This document shows, one piece after another, positions 33,153 to 43,400 of a stretch of DNA of 64,000 nt. Each line of letters starts with the position of its first letter. The first letter of the stretch is position 1. Source of the stretch: UBA964 sp037444685. Its GTDB lineage: Bacteria > Pseudomonadota > Gammaproteobacteria > Steroidobacterales > Steroidobacteraceae. A program made the position numbers and the translations under genes. The stretch spans positions 62,001-126,000 of the forward strand of contig JBBILX010000009.1 in assembly GCA_037444685.1 (NCBI GenBank). The letters are read 5' to 3'. The notes under the pieces are model-generated. The model did no database searches. It saw only the letters and a list, made by a program, of their open reading frames with translations, and was not told the DNA's origin.

Positions 33153-35624
33153 GTGCGACCAGTCCCGACCGTTGCGATGTTCGTCTCTGCCGTGCTCGGC
33201 GGCTCGGTACTCGTCCATTCGCCGGCGGTGCGCGCCCAGGCCGCTGCGGAACCGCTCGAGTTCACGGTCGGCAACATCCGGGTCGAGGGTTTGCAGCGCG
33301 TGTCGGAGGGCACAGTCTACAACTACCTGCCGGTCAACATCGGCGACAGGCTGACTCCGCAGAGGGTTCGCGAGGCCATGCGCGCCCTCTACGACACGGG
33401 ATTCTTCCGCGACATCGAGCTGCGGCGCGACGGCAGCACGCTCGTCGTCGTCGTCCTCGAGCGTCCCTCGATCGAGAGTTTCGAGATCAAGGGCAACAAG
33501 GACATCAAGACCGAGGATCTCAGCAAGTCGCTGCGGAACGTCGGGCTCGCGACCGGCAAGACCTTCGATCGCTCGGTGCTCGAGGACGTGCGCCAATTCC
33601 TGACGGATCAGTACTTCTCGCGAGGCAAGTACGCCGTGCGCATCGACACCTCGGTCGAGGACGTCCCCGGCAACCGCGTCAAGGTCAAGATCGACATCAA
33701 GGAAGGCAAGCGCGCACGGATCCGCCAGATCAACATCGTTGGCAACGAGAGCTTCGAGGACGAGGACATTCTCGAGGAATTCGAGCTCAAGACGCCGAAC
33801 TGGCTGTCCTGGTACCGGCAGGACGACCGCTATTCGCGTGAGTCGCTGCAGGGCGACCTCGAGAAATTGCGTTCGTTCTACATGGACCGCGGCTACGCGA
33901 ACTTCGAGATCGAATCGACCCAGGTCGCGATCGCGCCCGAGAAGGACGACATCTTCGTCACCATCAACGTCTCGGAGGGAGAGGTCTACCGGATCAAGGA
34001 GGTCAAGCTCGCCGGCACCTTCGTCGTCCCCGAGGAGGAACTGCGCAACTACCTGATCGTCAAGCCCGGCACGACGTTCTCCAAGAAGGAGATCACGGCC
34101 ACCCAGGAACTGATCCAGAACCGTCTCGGGCTCGACGGTTACGCCTTCGCGAAGGTCGATCCGGTGCCGACGCCAAACGAGGACGAGAAGACGGTCTCGT
34201 TGACCTTCTTCGTCGACCCCGGCAACCGTGCCTACGTGCGCCACATCGTCTTCAATGGCGTCACCAAGATCAATGACGAGGTGCTGCGCCGCGAGATGCG
34301 CCAGCTGGAGGGCGCCTGGCTGTCGAACGCGGCGGTCGAGCGCTCCAAGCAGCGACTGCAGCGACTACCATACATCGAGAAGGTCGAGTCCGAGACCAAG
34401 CCCGTGCCGGGCTCGGCCGATCTCGTCGACGTCGAGTTCGAGATCAAGGAAGGGCCGTCGGCGCAGCTCGGTGGCGGCATTGGCTATTCCGAGTCGCAGT
34501 CGTTCATCCTCAACGGCAATTACGCCGACAGCAACTTCATGGGCACGGGCCAGCGCGTCGCCATCGACCTCAACTCCGGCCGCTTTTCCAAGGTCTACGG
34601 CATCTCGCACACCGATCCGTACACGAACATCGACGGCGTTGCCCGCACGCTCTCTTTGACCTACCGGGACGTTACGCAGTTCGTCTCGGCATCGTCCGAC
34701 TTCTCGTCGAAATCGCTCTCGCTCGGCATCGACTACGGCTATCCGATCACCGAGTTCCAGGGCCTGCGGATCGGTCTCGCGCTGCAGAGCTCCGAGCTGC
34801 TGGTCGGCAGCGGCAGCGCCCAGCAGGCCATCGACTGGGTACGCAGCAACGGCAATCCCAGGGAGACGACCATCCCGGAGCAGGATTTCGGCAATGGCTT
34901 CATCGTTCCCGCCTCGACGATCTACACCTCGCAGTTCAATTCCGTCGAACTCGTTGCGGGGTGGAGTCTCGATACGCGCAACCGTGCGCTGTTCGCCGAC
35001 CGCGGCATGCGGCACAGCCTTTCACTGTCGTACTCGCTGCCGGGCAGCGACGTCGAGTACTTCGTCGCGAACTACGACTACCTGCAGTACATCCCGCTCT
35101 GGGGCCGCTGGACGATGTCCGTCGGCGCCGAGGTCGGCTACGGCATGGACATCGGCGACACGACGGCACTGCCGCCGTTCCGCAACTTCTTCGCGGGCGG
35201 CCCGGACACCGTGCGCGGCTATCGCGAGAGCCGGCTCGGTCCGAAGGACAGCTTCGGCAATCCGTACGGCGGCAACATGAAGGTCGTCGCGCGCGCCGAA
35301 CTGATCTTCCCGACACCGGAGAAGTGGCGCACCTCGGCCCGGATCAGCTGGTTCTACGACCTCGGCAACGTCTTCCAGACCGGTAATCGCTACGTCTTCC
35401 GCGGCCAGGACGATCTGTTGAATCCGGGGTCCGGCACGCCGATCGAGTACGGATTCAAGTATGATAAATTGAAGCATTCGACGGGCCTGGCGGTGCAGTG
35501 GCTCGCGCCGCTCGGTATCTTCCGCTTCAGCTATGCGGTGCCGCTGAACGCGTATCGGGGCGACTCCGTGCTCTACCCCGACGAGGAAGAGCGGTTCCAG
35601 TTCTCCGTCGGTCAGGCGTTCTGA
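33153..35624 (+). CDS. bamA: Outer membrane protein assembly factor BamA
   Basis: 823 residues. A signal peptide (about 1-29, ending VRAQA) is followed by five POTRA domains (about 33-430) and a 16-stranded barrel. The loop-6 VRGYRES motif lies near residue 686, and the C terminus ends in Phe (FSVGQAF). It is the core of the BAM complex inserting beta-barrel proteins. GTG 33153 starts 16 bp after rseP. The skp chaperone gene follows, so periplasmic transport and insertion of outer membrane proteins are encoded together. Confidence 0.97.
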   Translation: MRPVPTVAMFVSAVLGGSVLVHSPAVRAQAAAEPLEFTVGNIRVEGLQRVSEGTVYNYLPVNIGDRLTPQRVREAMRALYDTGFFRDIELRRDGSTLVVVVLERPSIESFEIKGNKDIKTEDLSKSLRNVGLATGKTFDRSVLEDVRQFLTDQYFSRGKYAVRIDTSVEDVPGNRVKVKIDIKEGKRARIRQINIVGNESFEDEDILEEFELKTPNWLSWYRQDDRYSRESLQGDLEKLRSFYMDRGYANFEIESTQVAIAPEKDDIFVTINVSEGEVYRIKEVKLAGTFVVPEEELRNYLIVKPGTTFSKKEITATQELIQNRLGLDGYAFAKVDPVPTPNEDEKTVSLTFFVDPGNRAYVRHIVFNGVTKINDEVLRREMRQLEGAWLSNAAVERSKQRLQRLPYIEKVESETKPVPGSADLVDVEFEIKEGPSAQLGGGIGYSESQSFILNGNYADSNFMGTGQRVAIDLNSGRFSKVYGISHTDPYTNIDGVARTLSLTYRDVTQFVSASSDFSSKSLSLGIDYGYPITEFQGLRIGLALQSSELLVGSGSAQQAIDWVRSNGNPRETTIPEQDFGNGFIVPASTIYTSQFNSVELVAGWSLDTRNRALFADRGMRHSLSLSYSLPGSDVEYFVANYDYLQYIPLWGRWTMSVGAEVGYGMDIGDTTALPPFRNFFAGGPDTVRGYRESRLGPKDSFGNPYGGNMKVVARAELIFPTPEKWRTSARISWFYDLGNVFQTGNRYVFRGQDDLLNPGSGTPIEYGFKYDKLKHSTGLAVQWLAPLGIFRFSYAVPLNAYRGDSVLYPDEEERFQFSVGQAF

Positions 35625-35647
35625 CCATTTTTTGAGGAATGTGCAGC

Positions 35648-36211
35648 GTGAATCGTTCGCTCAAGTCGGCTATCTGCGGTGCCGCGCTGATTGCGGCGGC
35701 TTTTTCGGCTCCGGCCATGGCCGAACTGAAGATCGGCGTACTCGATTACGGGCGGCTCATGGACGAGTCCCCGCAAGGCAAGGCGCTGCTCGAGTCGCTG
35801 CGGAGCGAGGCGGCGGCGAAGCAGCGTGAGCTGCAGGCCACGGCGCAGCAGCTGCAGGCGAAGCAGGAAAAGCTCAACAAGGATCGCGCGACGATGACCG
35901 CCGATCAGATCAGCCGTGCCGAGAAGGAATTGCGCGACGGCCAGCGCGACCTGGCGCGGCGTCAGGCCGAGATCCAGGACGATTTCAACGCACGCCGCAA
36001 CGAGGAAATGTCCAAGCTGCAGCGCACGCTGTTGACCGAGGTGCAGACATACGCGCGCGGCCAGAACTTCGATCTCGTGGTCACCGATGGCGTCATCTAC
36101 GCGAACCCGGCGATCGACATCACGCCCGCGGTCCTGCAGCTGCTGCAGTCGCGTGCGCCAGCTGCCGCGGCCCAACCCACCACGGCGCCGCGGCAGCAGG
36201 GCGGCCGCTGA
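35648..36211 (+). CDS. skp: Periplasmic chaperone Skp/OmpH
   Basis: 187 residues with a signal peptide (about 1-24, ending APAMAE), then the Skp start LKIGVLDYGRLMDESPQGK and a long charged helical hairpin (about 45-145) that forms the tentacles of the trimer. The GTG at 35648 has GAGGA nine bases upstream and is preferred; ATG 35639 is too close to that site. The C-terminal ~25 residues are Ala/Pro/Gln-rich. It delivers unfolded outer membrane proteins to BamA encoded just upstream. Confidence 0.93.
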   Translation: MNRSLKSAICGAALIAAAFSAPAMAELKIGVLDYGRLMDESPQGKALLESLRSEAAAKQRELQATAQQLQAKQEKLNKDRATMTADQISRAEKELRDGQRDLARRQAEIQDDFNARRNEEMSKLQRTLLTEVQTYARGQNFDLVVTDGVIYANPAIDITPAVLQLLQSRAPAAAAQPTTAPRQQGGR

Positions 36212-36262
36212 GGCTGCTGCGGCGGATCAGCCGGTGAGCGCCGCGCGGCGCGGAGCAGTCGG

Positions 36263-37300
36263 TTGAAGCTGGCCGAGCTCGCCGTGCGCTTCGGCTGCGA
36301 GCTGCGCGGCGATCCCGACCTCGAGATCGACGCCGTCGCGGCCCTGTCTGCGGCCTCGCCCCGGACGATCAGTTTTCTCGGCAACCCGCGCTACAAGGCC
36401 CAGCTCCGCGAGACGCGTGCAGGCGCCGTGATCGTCGACCCGACCAGCGCCGCGGATTGCCCCGTGGCGGCGCTCGTGACGCCCAACCCGCACGCGTGCT
36501 TCGCGCGCGTCGCCGCCCTGCTGCATCCGGCGCCGGTGCGGCCACCGGGACGGCATCCCAGTGCCGTCGTCGATCCCGGCGCATGCGTCGATCCCAGCGC
36601 GCACATCGGGCCGCTCAGCTACGTCGGTCCCGGGACGCGCATCGGTCCGCGGTGCGTACTCGGGCCCGGCTCGGTCGTCGAGGCCGGCGCCTCGCTCGGC
36701 GCGGACGTGCACCTCGTCGCAAGGGTCACGATTTGCCGCGACGCCGTGCTCGGCGAACGCGTGATCGTGCACCCCGGCGCCGTGATCGGTGCCGACGGTT
36801 TCGGCTACGCGGCCGAGCGTGGCACCTGGGTCAAGGTTCCCCAGGTCGGTGGCGTCCGGATCGGTGCCGACGTCGAGATCGGCGCCAACACGACGATCGA
36901 CCGTGGCGCGATCGGCGACACGGTGATCGAGGAAGGCGTCAAGCTCGACAACCAGATCCAGATCGGCCACAACGTCGTCGTCGGCGCGCACACGGCCATG
37001 GCCGCCTGCGTCGGCGTCTCGGGCAGCACGCGGATCGGACGTCGCTGCCAGATCGGTGGTGCGGTCGGCATTGCCGGCCACCTGACGATCTGCGATGACG
37101 TCGCCATCACGGGCTACACGCTGGTGTCGGGTTCCATCATGGAACCGGGCGTCTACTCGAGCGGCCTGCCTGCGACGCCCGCCACCGAGTGGCGGCGCAT
37201 CGTCGGACGCCTGCGGCGCATCGAGCGCCTGTCCGACAGGCTGCGCTCGGTCGAACGCCTGGTCGGCGGCGGTACCGCCGGGGCAGACGCCGAGACTTGA
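36263..37300 (+). CDS. lpxD: UDP-3-O-acylglucosamine N-acyltransferase
   Basis: 345-residue left-handed beta-helix acyltransferase, the third step of lipid A synthesis. The uridine-binding N-terminal domain (about 1-95) contains ISFLGNPRYKAQL; hexapeptide repeats span about 100-300, with the active-site His in QIGHNVVVGAH (about 236). A helical C-terminal tail follows. TTG 36263 is used as start because no ATG or GTG in frame gives the conserved MKLAELA N terminus. It precedes fabZ-lpxA-lpxB. Confidence 0.96.
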   Translation: MKLAELAVRFGCELRGDPDLEIDAVAALSAASPRTISFLGNPRYKAQLRETRAGAVIVDPTSAADCPVAALVTPNPHACFARVAALLHPAPVRPPGRHPSAVVDPGACVDPSAHIGPLSYVGPGTRIGPRCVLGPGSVVEAGASLGADVHLVARVTICRDAVLGERVIVHPGAVIGADGFGYAAERGTWVKVPQVGGVRIGADVEIGANTTIDRGAIGDTVIEEGVKLDNQIQIGHNVVVGAHTAMAACVGVSGSTRIGRRCQIGGAVGIAGHLTICDDVAITGYTLVSGSIMEPGVYSSGLPATPATEWRRIVGRLRRIERLSDRLRSVERLVGGGTAGADAET

Positions 37301-37337
37301 ACCAGAGCGGGCGCGTGGCGCCCCGAGGTAGGCAATC

Positions 37338-37826
37338 GTGAGCGAGATCGACCCGAAGACGCCGACGAGCATGGACATCATGGGGGTATTGCGGCTGTTG
37401 CCGCATCGCTATCCCTTCCTGCTGGTCGACCGCGTGCTCGAGTGCCGGCGGGGCGAGAGCATCCGCGCGATCAAGAACGTCACGGTCAACGAGCCATTCT
37501 TCCCGGGGCATTTCCCGTACCGGCCCGTCATGCCCGGCGTCATGATCATCGAGGCGCTCGCGCAGACCTGCGGCATCCTGGCGTTCGTGACCGCCGAGGT
37601 CGTCCCGGACGAGCAGACGCGCTTCTACTTCGTCGGCATCGACAAGGCCCGTTTCCGTCGGCCGGTCGAACCCGGCGATCAACTCGAGATGACGGCAAGG
37701 TTCGAGCGCGCCTTCAAGGGGATCTGGCGCTTCTCCACGGCAGCGCGCGTCGCCGGCCAGGAGGTCGCCTCCGCGGAGATGATGGTTGCGCCCGAGACGC
37801 GGCCTGCGGCCGGGGCGACGGGCTGA
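37338..37826 (+). CDS. fabZ: 3-hydroxyacyl-ACP dehydratase FabZ
   Basis: 162-residue hot-dog-fold dehydratase. The catalytic His is in FPGHFPYRPVMPGV (about residue 57) and the Glu in MIIEALAQ (about 71). It dehydrates hydroxyacyl-ACP, competing with LpxA and LpxD for 3-hydroxyacyl-ACP, which explains its place between lpxD and lpxA. GTG 37338 is the start; lpxA begins 18 bp after its end. Confidence 0.96.
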   Translation: MSEIDPKTPTSMDIMGVLRLLPHRYPFLLVDRVLECRRGESIRAIKNVTVNEPFFPGHFPYRPVMPGVMIIEALAQTCGILAFVTAEVVPDEQTRFYFVGIDKARFRRPVEPGDQLEMTARFERAFKGIWRFSTAARVAGQEVASAEMMVAPETRPAAGATG

Positions 37827-37844
37827 CCGGGGGAGGCAGCGGAC

Positions 37845-38618
37845 ATGGCGATCGACCCACGGGCATCGATCTCGCCGCGGGCGCGGATCGCGCCCGATGT
37901 CGAGGTGGGCGCGTTCTCGGTGATCGGCGACGATGTCGAGATCGGGCCGGGCTGCCGCATCGGGCCGCATGTCGTCATCGAGGGACCGACGCGCATCGGC
38001 GCGCGTAACCGCATCTATCAGTTCGCCTCGATCGGCGCCGCGCCGCAGGACAAGAAATACAAGGGCGAACCGACGCGACTCGAGATCGGCGACGACAACG
38101 TGATCCGCGAATTCGTGACGATGAACCGCGGCACGACCCACGACGCGGGCGTCACCCGCATCGGCGACGACAACCTGTTCATGGCCTACGCGCACGTCGC
38201 GCACGACTGCCGCGTCGGCAGCCACTGCGTGCTCGCCAACGTCGCGACGCTCGGGGGTCATGTCGAACTCGACGACTGGGTCATCATGGGCGGACTGTCC
38301 GCGATCCACCAGTTCACCAAGGTCGGCGCGCACGCGTTCATCGCCAACAATGCCGCCGTGACGCGTGATGTGCCGCCGTACGTCATGGCGGTCGGCCAGC
38401 CCGCGGAGCCGCACTCGATCAACTCGACCGGGCTGTCGCGACGTGGCTTCACGAGCGAGCAGATCCGCAACATCAAGAACGCCTACCGCGTGCTCTACCG
38501 TTCCGGCCTAAAGCTCGCCGACGCCGTGCGGAAGCTCGAGGAAGCGGCGGCGGGCCAGCCGGAGCTGCGCATCTTCGTCGACTTCATCGGTCGCTCGACG
38601 CGCAGCCTGGTTCGCTAG
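37845..38618 (+). CDS. lpxA: UDP-N-acetylglucosamine O-acyltransferase
   Basis: 257-residue beta-helix acyltransferase for the first step of lipid A synthesis. The catalytic His is at about 120 in AHVAHDC, with REFVTMNRGT just before it, and the C-terminal helical domain begins near 190 (GLSRRGFTSEQIRNIKNAYR). ATG 37845 with a GGAGG-containing leader is well supported. lpxB follows after 15 bp. Confidence 0.97.
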   Translation: MAIDPRASISPRARIAPDVEVGAFSVIGDDVEIGPGCRIGPHVVIEGPTRIGARNRIYQFASIGAAPQDKKYKGEPTRLEIGDDNVIREFVTMNRGTTHDAGVTRIGDDNLFMAYAHVAHDCRVGSHCVLANVATLGGHVELDDWVIMGGLSAIHQFTKVGAHAFIANNAAVTRDVPPYVMAVGQPAEPHSINSTGLSRRGFTSEQIRNIKNAYRVLYRSGLKLADAVRKLEEAAAGQPELRIFVDFIGRSTRSLVR

Positions 38619-38633
38619 GGACGCGCTGCACCG

Positions 38634-39827
38634 GTGAGCTCCGGCCCGCTGATCGGACTTGTCGCCGGCGAGACCTCGGGTGACACGCTCGCTGCCGCAC
38701 TGATCCGCGCGCTCCGCGAGCGTCTGCCGGCAGCGCGGTTCTGCGGCGTCGCGGGACCGAAGATGCGGGCCGAGGGTTGCGAGGTCTGGGCGGACGCCGA
38801 GCAACTCGCGGTCATGGGACTGACGGAGATCGTGCGCCACCTGCCGCGACTGATCCGTCTGCGACGCCGACTCGAGCGGCGCTTCCTGCGCGAGCAGCCG
38901 GCCGTCTTCATCGGCGTCGATGCGCCGGAGTTCAATCTGCGGCTCGCGCGCGCGCTCAAGGCCCGGGGGCTGCGCACGGTACAGTATGTCAGTCCACAGG
39001 TCTGGGCCTGGCGCCAGGGACGCGTGCGGACGATGCACGAATCCTGCGACCTCGTGCTCTGCCTGCTGCCTTTCGAGACCGACTTCTATGCCGCGCACGG
39101 CATCACGGCGCGTTTCGTCGGCCACCCGCTCGCGGACCAGATTCCTCTCGAGGTCGATCGCGCTGCGGCGCGCCGTACGCTCGGGCTCGATGCCGGTTCG
39201 ACCGTCGTTGCGCTGCTGCCGGGCAGCAGGGTCGGCGAGGCAGCGAGGCTGGCCGAGGACTTCATCGGCGCTGCGCGCTGGCTCGCCGCGCGCCGCCCGG
39301 AGGTGCGCTTCGTCGCGCCGATGGCGACCGCGCGGGTACGCGCCGTGTTCGAGACGGCGCGGGGCAGGGTGTCCGACGCGCCACCAATCGTCGTGCTGGA
39401 AGGTCAGGCGCAGCTCGCCTTGGCGGCGGCCGATGCGGCGCTCGTCGCCTCGGGCACGGCCACGCTCGAGACCCTGCTGTGCCGGCGGCCGATGGTCGTT
39501 GCCTACCGGCTCGGGGCACTGACAGCCTTCCTGCTGCGCCGTCTCGGTCTGGTTAAGGTCGCCTACTTCTCGCAGCCGAACCTGTTGCTCGGTCGCGGCG
39601 CGGTGCCCGAGTTCTTCCAGGAGGCGGTGCGTCCCGAGGCGCTCGGTGCCGCCGTCCTGGCCGAGCTCGAGGACAGTCCGCAACGCCGCCGCCTGCTCCA
39701 GCAGTTCGCGGACGTGCATCGCCGCCTGCGCGCCGGCGGCGCCGCTGCGGCGGCGCAAGCGGTGCTCGAGCTGCTCGACCGCGGCGCAATCGGGCGTGGC
39801 ACCGGTCTGGCGGTGCGCCCGCAGTGA
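38634..39827 (+). CDS. lpxB: Lipid-A-disaccharide synthase
   Basis: 397-residue GT19 glycosyltransferase condensing UDP-diacylglucosamine with lipid X. The N terminus has LVAGETSGDTLAAALI, then VDAPEFNLRLARALK near 100 and QVWAWRQGR near 123; the donor domain has LLPGSRVGE near 196. The substrate lipid X is made by an LpxH-type enzyme; the only candidate in view is at 1635. The GTG start follows lpxA closely, and the stop overlaps the rnhB GTG. Confidence 0.96.
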   Translation: MSSGPLIGLVAGETSGDTLAAALIRALRERLPAARFCGVAGPKMRAEGCEVWADAEQLAVMGLTEIVRHLPRLIRLRRRLERRFLREQPAVFIGVDAPEFNLRLARALKARGLRTVQYVSPQVWAWRQGRVRTMHESCDLVLCLLPFETDFYAAHGITARFVGHPLADQIPLEVDRAAARRTLGLDAGSTVVALLPGSRVGEAARLAEDFIGAARWLAARRPEVRFVAPMATARVRAVFETARGRVSDAPPIVVLEGQAQLALAAADAALVASGTATLETLLCRRPMVVAYRLGALTAFLLRRLGLVKVAYFSQPNLLLGRGAVPEFFQEAVRPEALGAAVLAELEDSPQRRRLLQQFADVHRRLRAGGAAAAAQAVLELLDRGAIGRGTGLAVRPQ

Positions 39828-40408
39828 GGCTGGTCGCCGGCGTGGACGAAGCCGGTCGCGGGCCGCTCGCCGGACCCGTGATCGCAGCCGCCGTCGTGCT
39901 CGATCCACGCCGGCCGATCGAGGGCATCGCAGACTCGAAGCGACTGCCGCCATCTCGCCGCCGGCAGCTCGCGGCGACGATCCGCGCGCAGGCGCTCGCC
40001 TGGGCCATTGGGCAGGCCGATGCGGTCGAGATCGACGCGCTCGACATCCTGTGCGCGACGCTGCTCGCGATGCGCCGGGCGATCGCCGGACTCGCGGTGC
40101 GGCCGGCGCTGATCCTCGTCGACGGCAACCGCGCCCCGGCCTGCGACGACCTCTGGGGCACAGTCCGCGCGCAGGCGATCGTCGGCGGCGACGCGACCGA
40201 GACGGCGATCGGTGCCGCTTCGATCCTCGCCAAGACGGTGCGCGATTCCCTGCTGGAACAGATGGATGCGAGCTACCCCGGATACGGATTCGCGGAGCAC
40301 AAGGGTTATCCGACGGCAGCACATCGACGGCACCTCGCCCGGTTCGGCGCGAGTGCCGTGCACAGGGTCACGTTCGCGCCGGTAGAATCGGTCCTGCCGA
40401 CGCGCTAG
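39824..40408 (+). CDS. rnhB: Ribonuclease HII
   Basis: 194 residues, a compact RNase HII degrading RNA in RNA-DNA hybrids. The N-terminal GVDEAGRGPLAGPV supplies the first Asp-Glu pair, DSKRL follows near 39, the third acidic residue is in LILVDGN (about 103), and AAHRRHLARFG marks the C-terminal end. The GTG start overlaps the lpxB stop (GTGA). It lies between lpxB and dnaE as in E. coli. Confidence 0.95.
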   Translation: MRLVAGVDEAGRGPLAGPVIAAAVVLDPRRPIEGIADSKRLPPSRRRQLAATIRAQALAWAIGQADAVEIDALDILCATLLAMRRAIAGLAVRPALILVDGNRAPACDDLWGTVRAQAIVGGDATETAIGAASILAKTVRDSLLEQMDASYPGYGFAEHKGYPTAAHRRHLARFGASAVHRVTFAPVESVLPTR

Positions 40409-40436
40409 CGCGGCGCTGCGTTTGTCCCGGGGTCCG

Positions 40437-43400
40437 ATGACCGCATTCGTTCACCTGCGTGTGCACACCGAGTACTCGCTGCGCGACAGCGTCGTGCGCG
40501 TGCCGGAACTCATGCAGACCGTGGCTGCGCGCGGCATGCCGGCTGTCGCGCTGACCGACGACGGCAACCTGTTCGCGATGGTGAAGTTCTATCGCGAGGC
40601 GCTCAAACACGGCGTGAAACCGCTGATCGGCGTCGACCTGCGGGTTCGCGAGCCGGGCGAGCGTACAGCGCCGACGCGGCTGACGCTGCTGTGCATGGAC
40701 GAGGCGGGTTACCGAAACCTCACGAGGCTGGTCTCACGCGCCTGGCTCGAGGGCCAGCAGCGCGGTGAGGCCTGTATCGAGCGCGACTGGCTCGATCCGA
40801 CTGCGGCGCGCGGGCTCATAGCGCTGTCCGGCGGCGCCGCAGGCGATGTCGGGCGCGCCATCGGCCATGGCAGGCTCGCCGACGCGCAGCATTGCCTCGA
40901 GCACTGGTTGACGGTCTTTCCCGGGCGCTACTACCTCGAGGTCGCGCGACTCGGTCTACCCGACGAGGAGTCGCATCTCGCTGCCACCGTACAGCTCGCC
41001 GCGCGGTCTGGCGTTCCGCTAGTCGCCGTCAACGACGTCGTCTTCCTCGAGCCCGCCCAGTTCGAGTCGCACGAGGCGCGCGTCTGCATCGCCGCGGGGC
41101 AGCTGCTCGCGGACCCGGCGCGCGAGCGCCGCTACACGCCGCAGCAGTACCTGCGCTCGCCAGCCGAGATGGCGGAGCTGTTCGCCGACTTGCCCGAGGC
41201 GCTCGCGAATACGGTCGCGATCGCGCGCCGCTGCAGCCTGCCATTGCGGCTCGGCGAGAGCCGATTGCCGAGTTTCCCGGTGCCCGACGCGCGCTCTCCC
41301 GAGCAGTACCTGCGCGACGAGGCAGCGCGCGGCCTCGCCGAGCGGGGCGCCCCGGCGTCGTACCGCGCGCGTCTCGAGCAGGAGCTCGACGTCATCTGCC
41401 AGATGGGTTTCGCGGGCTATTTCCTGATCGTCGCCGACTTCATCCGCTGGGCGCGCGAACACGGAGTACCGGTCGGCCCCGGGCGTGGCTCCGGTGCGGG
41501 CTCGCTCGTGGCCTATGCGCTGCGCATCACCGACATCGATCCGATCCGCTACGACCTGCTCTTCGAGCGTTTCCTGAATCCCGAACGCGTCTCGATGCCG
41601 GACTTCGACGTCGACTTCTGCATGGAGGGGCGCGACCGGGTCATCGACTACGTCGCCGAGCGATACGGTCGCGAGCGCGTCTCGCAGATCATCACCTATG
41701 GGACCATGGCCGCCAAGGCCGTCGTGCGCGATGTCGGTCGCGTGCTTGGCATGAGCTACGGACAGGTCGACCGCATAGCGAAGCTGGTGCCGTTCGAGCT
41801 CGACATCACGCTCGACGCCGCGCTGGAGAAGGAGCCCGAGCTCAGACGCCTCTACGACAGCGACGAAGAAATCCGCAACCTGCTCGACCTTGCGCGCTCG
41901 CTCGAGGGCCTGACGCGCAATGCCGGCAAGCACGCCGGCGGCGTCGTGATCGCCCCGTCTGTACTGACCGATTTCGCGCCGCTCTACTGCGAGGAGGGCG
42001 GCGGCGGCGTGGTCACGCAGTTCGACAAGGACGACGTCGAGGCGGCCGGTCTCGTCAAGTTCGACTTCCTCGGACTGCGGACCCTGACGATCATCGATCG
42101 CGCGGTCTCGCTGATCAACGCGCAGCGCCGCGCCGCGGGTGAGCCGCCGCTCGTCATCGAGGACATTCCGATGAACGATCCGGCGACCTACGCCCTGCTG
42201 AAATCCCAGCGCACGACCGCGGTTTTCCAGCTCGAGTCGCGCGGCATGAAGGACCTGATCCGGCGCCTGCAGCCGGACTGCTTCGAGGACATCATCGCGC
42301 TGGTCGCGTTGTTCCGCCCCGGGCCGCTGCAGTCGGGCATGGTCGACGACTTCATCGCGCGCAAGCACGGCCGGATCGAAGGACCGATCGACTATCTGCA
42401 TCCCTCGCTCGAGCCGATCCTGAAGCCGACCTACGGCGTGATCCTCTACCAGGAACAGGTCATGCAGGCCGCGCAGGTGCTCGCGGGCTACACTCTCGGC
42501 AGCGCCGACCTGCTGCGCCGCGCGATGGGCAAGAAGAAGCCCGAAGAGATGGCCAAGCAGCGAGACGGCTTCGTCAGCGGCGCCGAGGCACGCGGCGTGC
42601 CAGCCGCCCAGGCCGCCCACATCTTCGACCTGATCGAGAAGTTCGCCGGCTACGGCTTCAACAAGTCGCACTCGGCGGCGTACGCTCTGCTATCTTATCA
42701 GACGGCCTACCTCAAGGCGCATCATCCCGCCGCGTTCATGGCCGCGGTCCTGTCGGCCGACATGGATCACACCGACAAGATCGTCACGCTCAAGGACGAG
42801 TGCGACCAGATGGGGCTGCGCGTGCTGCCGCCGGACATCAATCAGTCGGTGTATCCCTTCACCGTCGAGGACGCCGGCACGATCCGCTATGGCCTCGGTG
42901 CGATCAAGGGGGTTGGCCAGGCAGCCGTCGAGTGCATCGTGCAGGAGCGCGCGCGGGGCGGGCCGTATGCCACGCTCGAGGATCTGTGCCGACGCCTCGA
43001 TCTGAACAAGGTCAACCGGCGCGTGCTCGAGGCGCTGATCCGCTCGGGCAGTCTTGACAGTCTGGGGCCGAACCGCGCGACGCACATGAATCGGCTGTCC
43101 TCGGCGCTGCAGCTCGGTGAGCAGAATTCGCGCGCCGCCGAGGCCGGGCAGGTCGACCTCTTCGGGCTCGCGGCGGAGGTGAGCACGCCCGCTGCCGCCG
43201 ACAGCAACGCGCTGTTTCAGCCGGACTGGAGCGAGGCGATCCGGCTCGCCGGGGAGCGCGAGACGCTTGGCCTCTATCTGACGGGCCACCCGCTCAGTCG
43301 CTTCGAGCGCGATCTGCCGCGCTTCGTCTCTGGCCGGATCGCCGATCTGGTCAGCGACCGCCCGGGTCTCGGCGCGGCCGAGCCATGGAACCAGCGCGGC

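Noticed and set aside
38508..40322. A 604-residue minus-strand frame
   Set aside because: It is antisense to lpxB and rnhB, which are clearly conserved.
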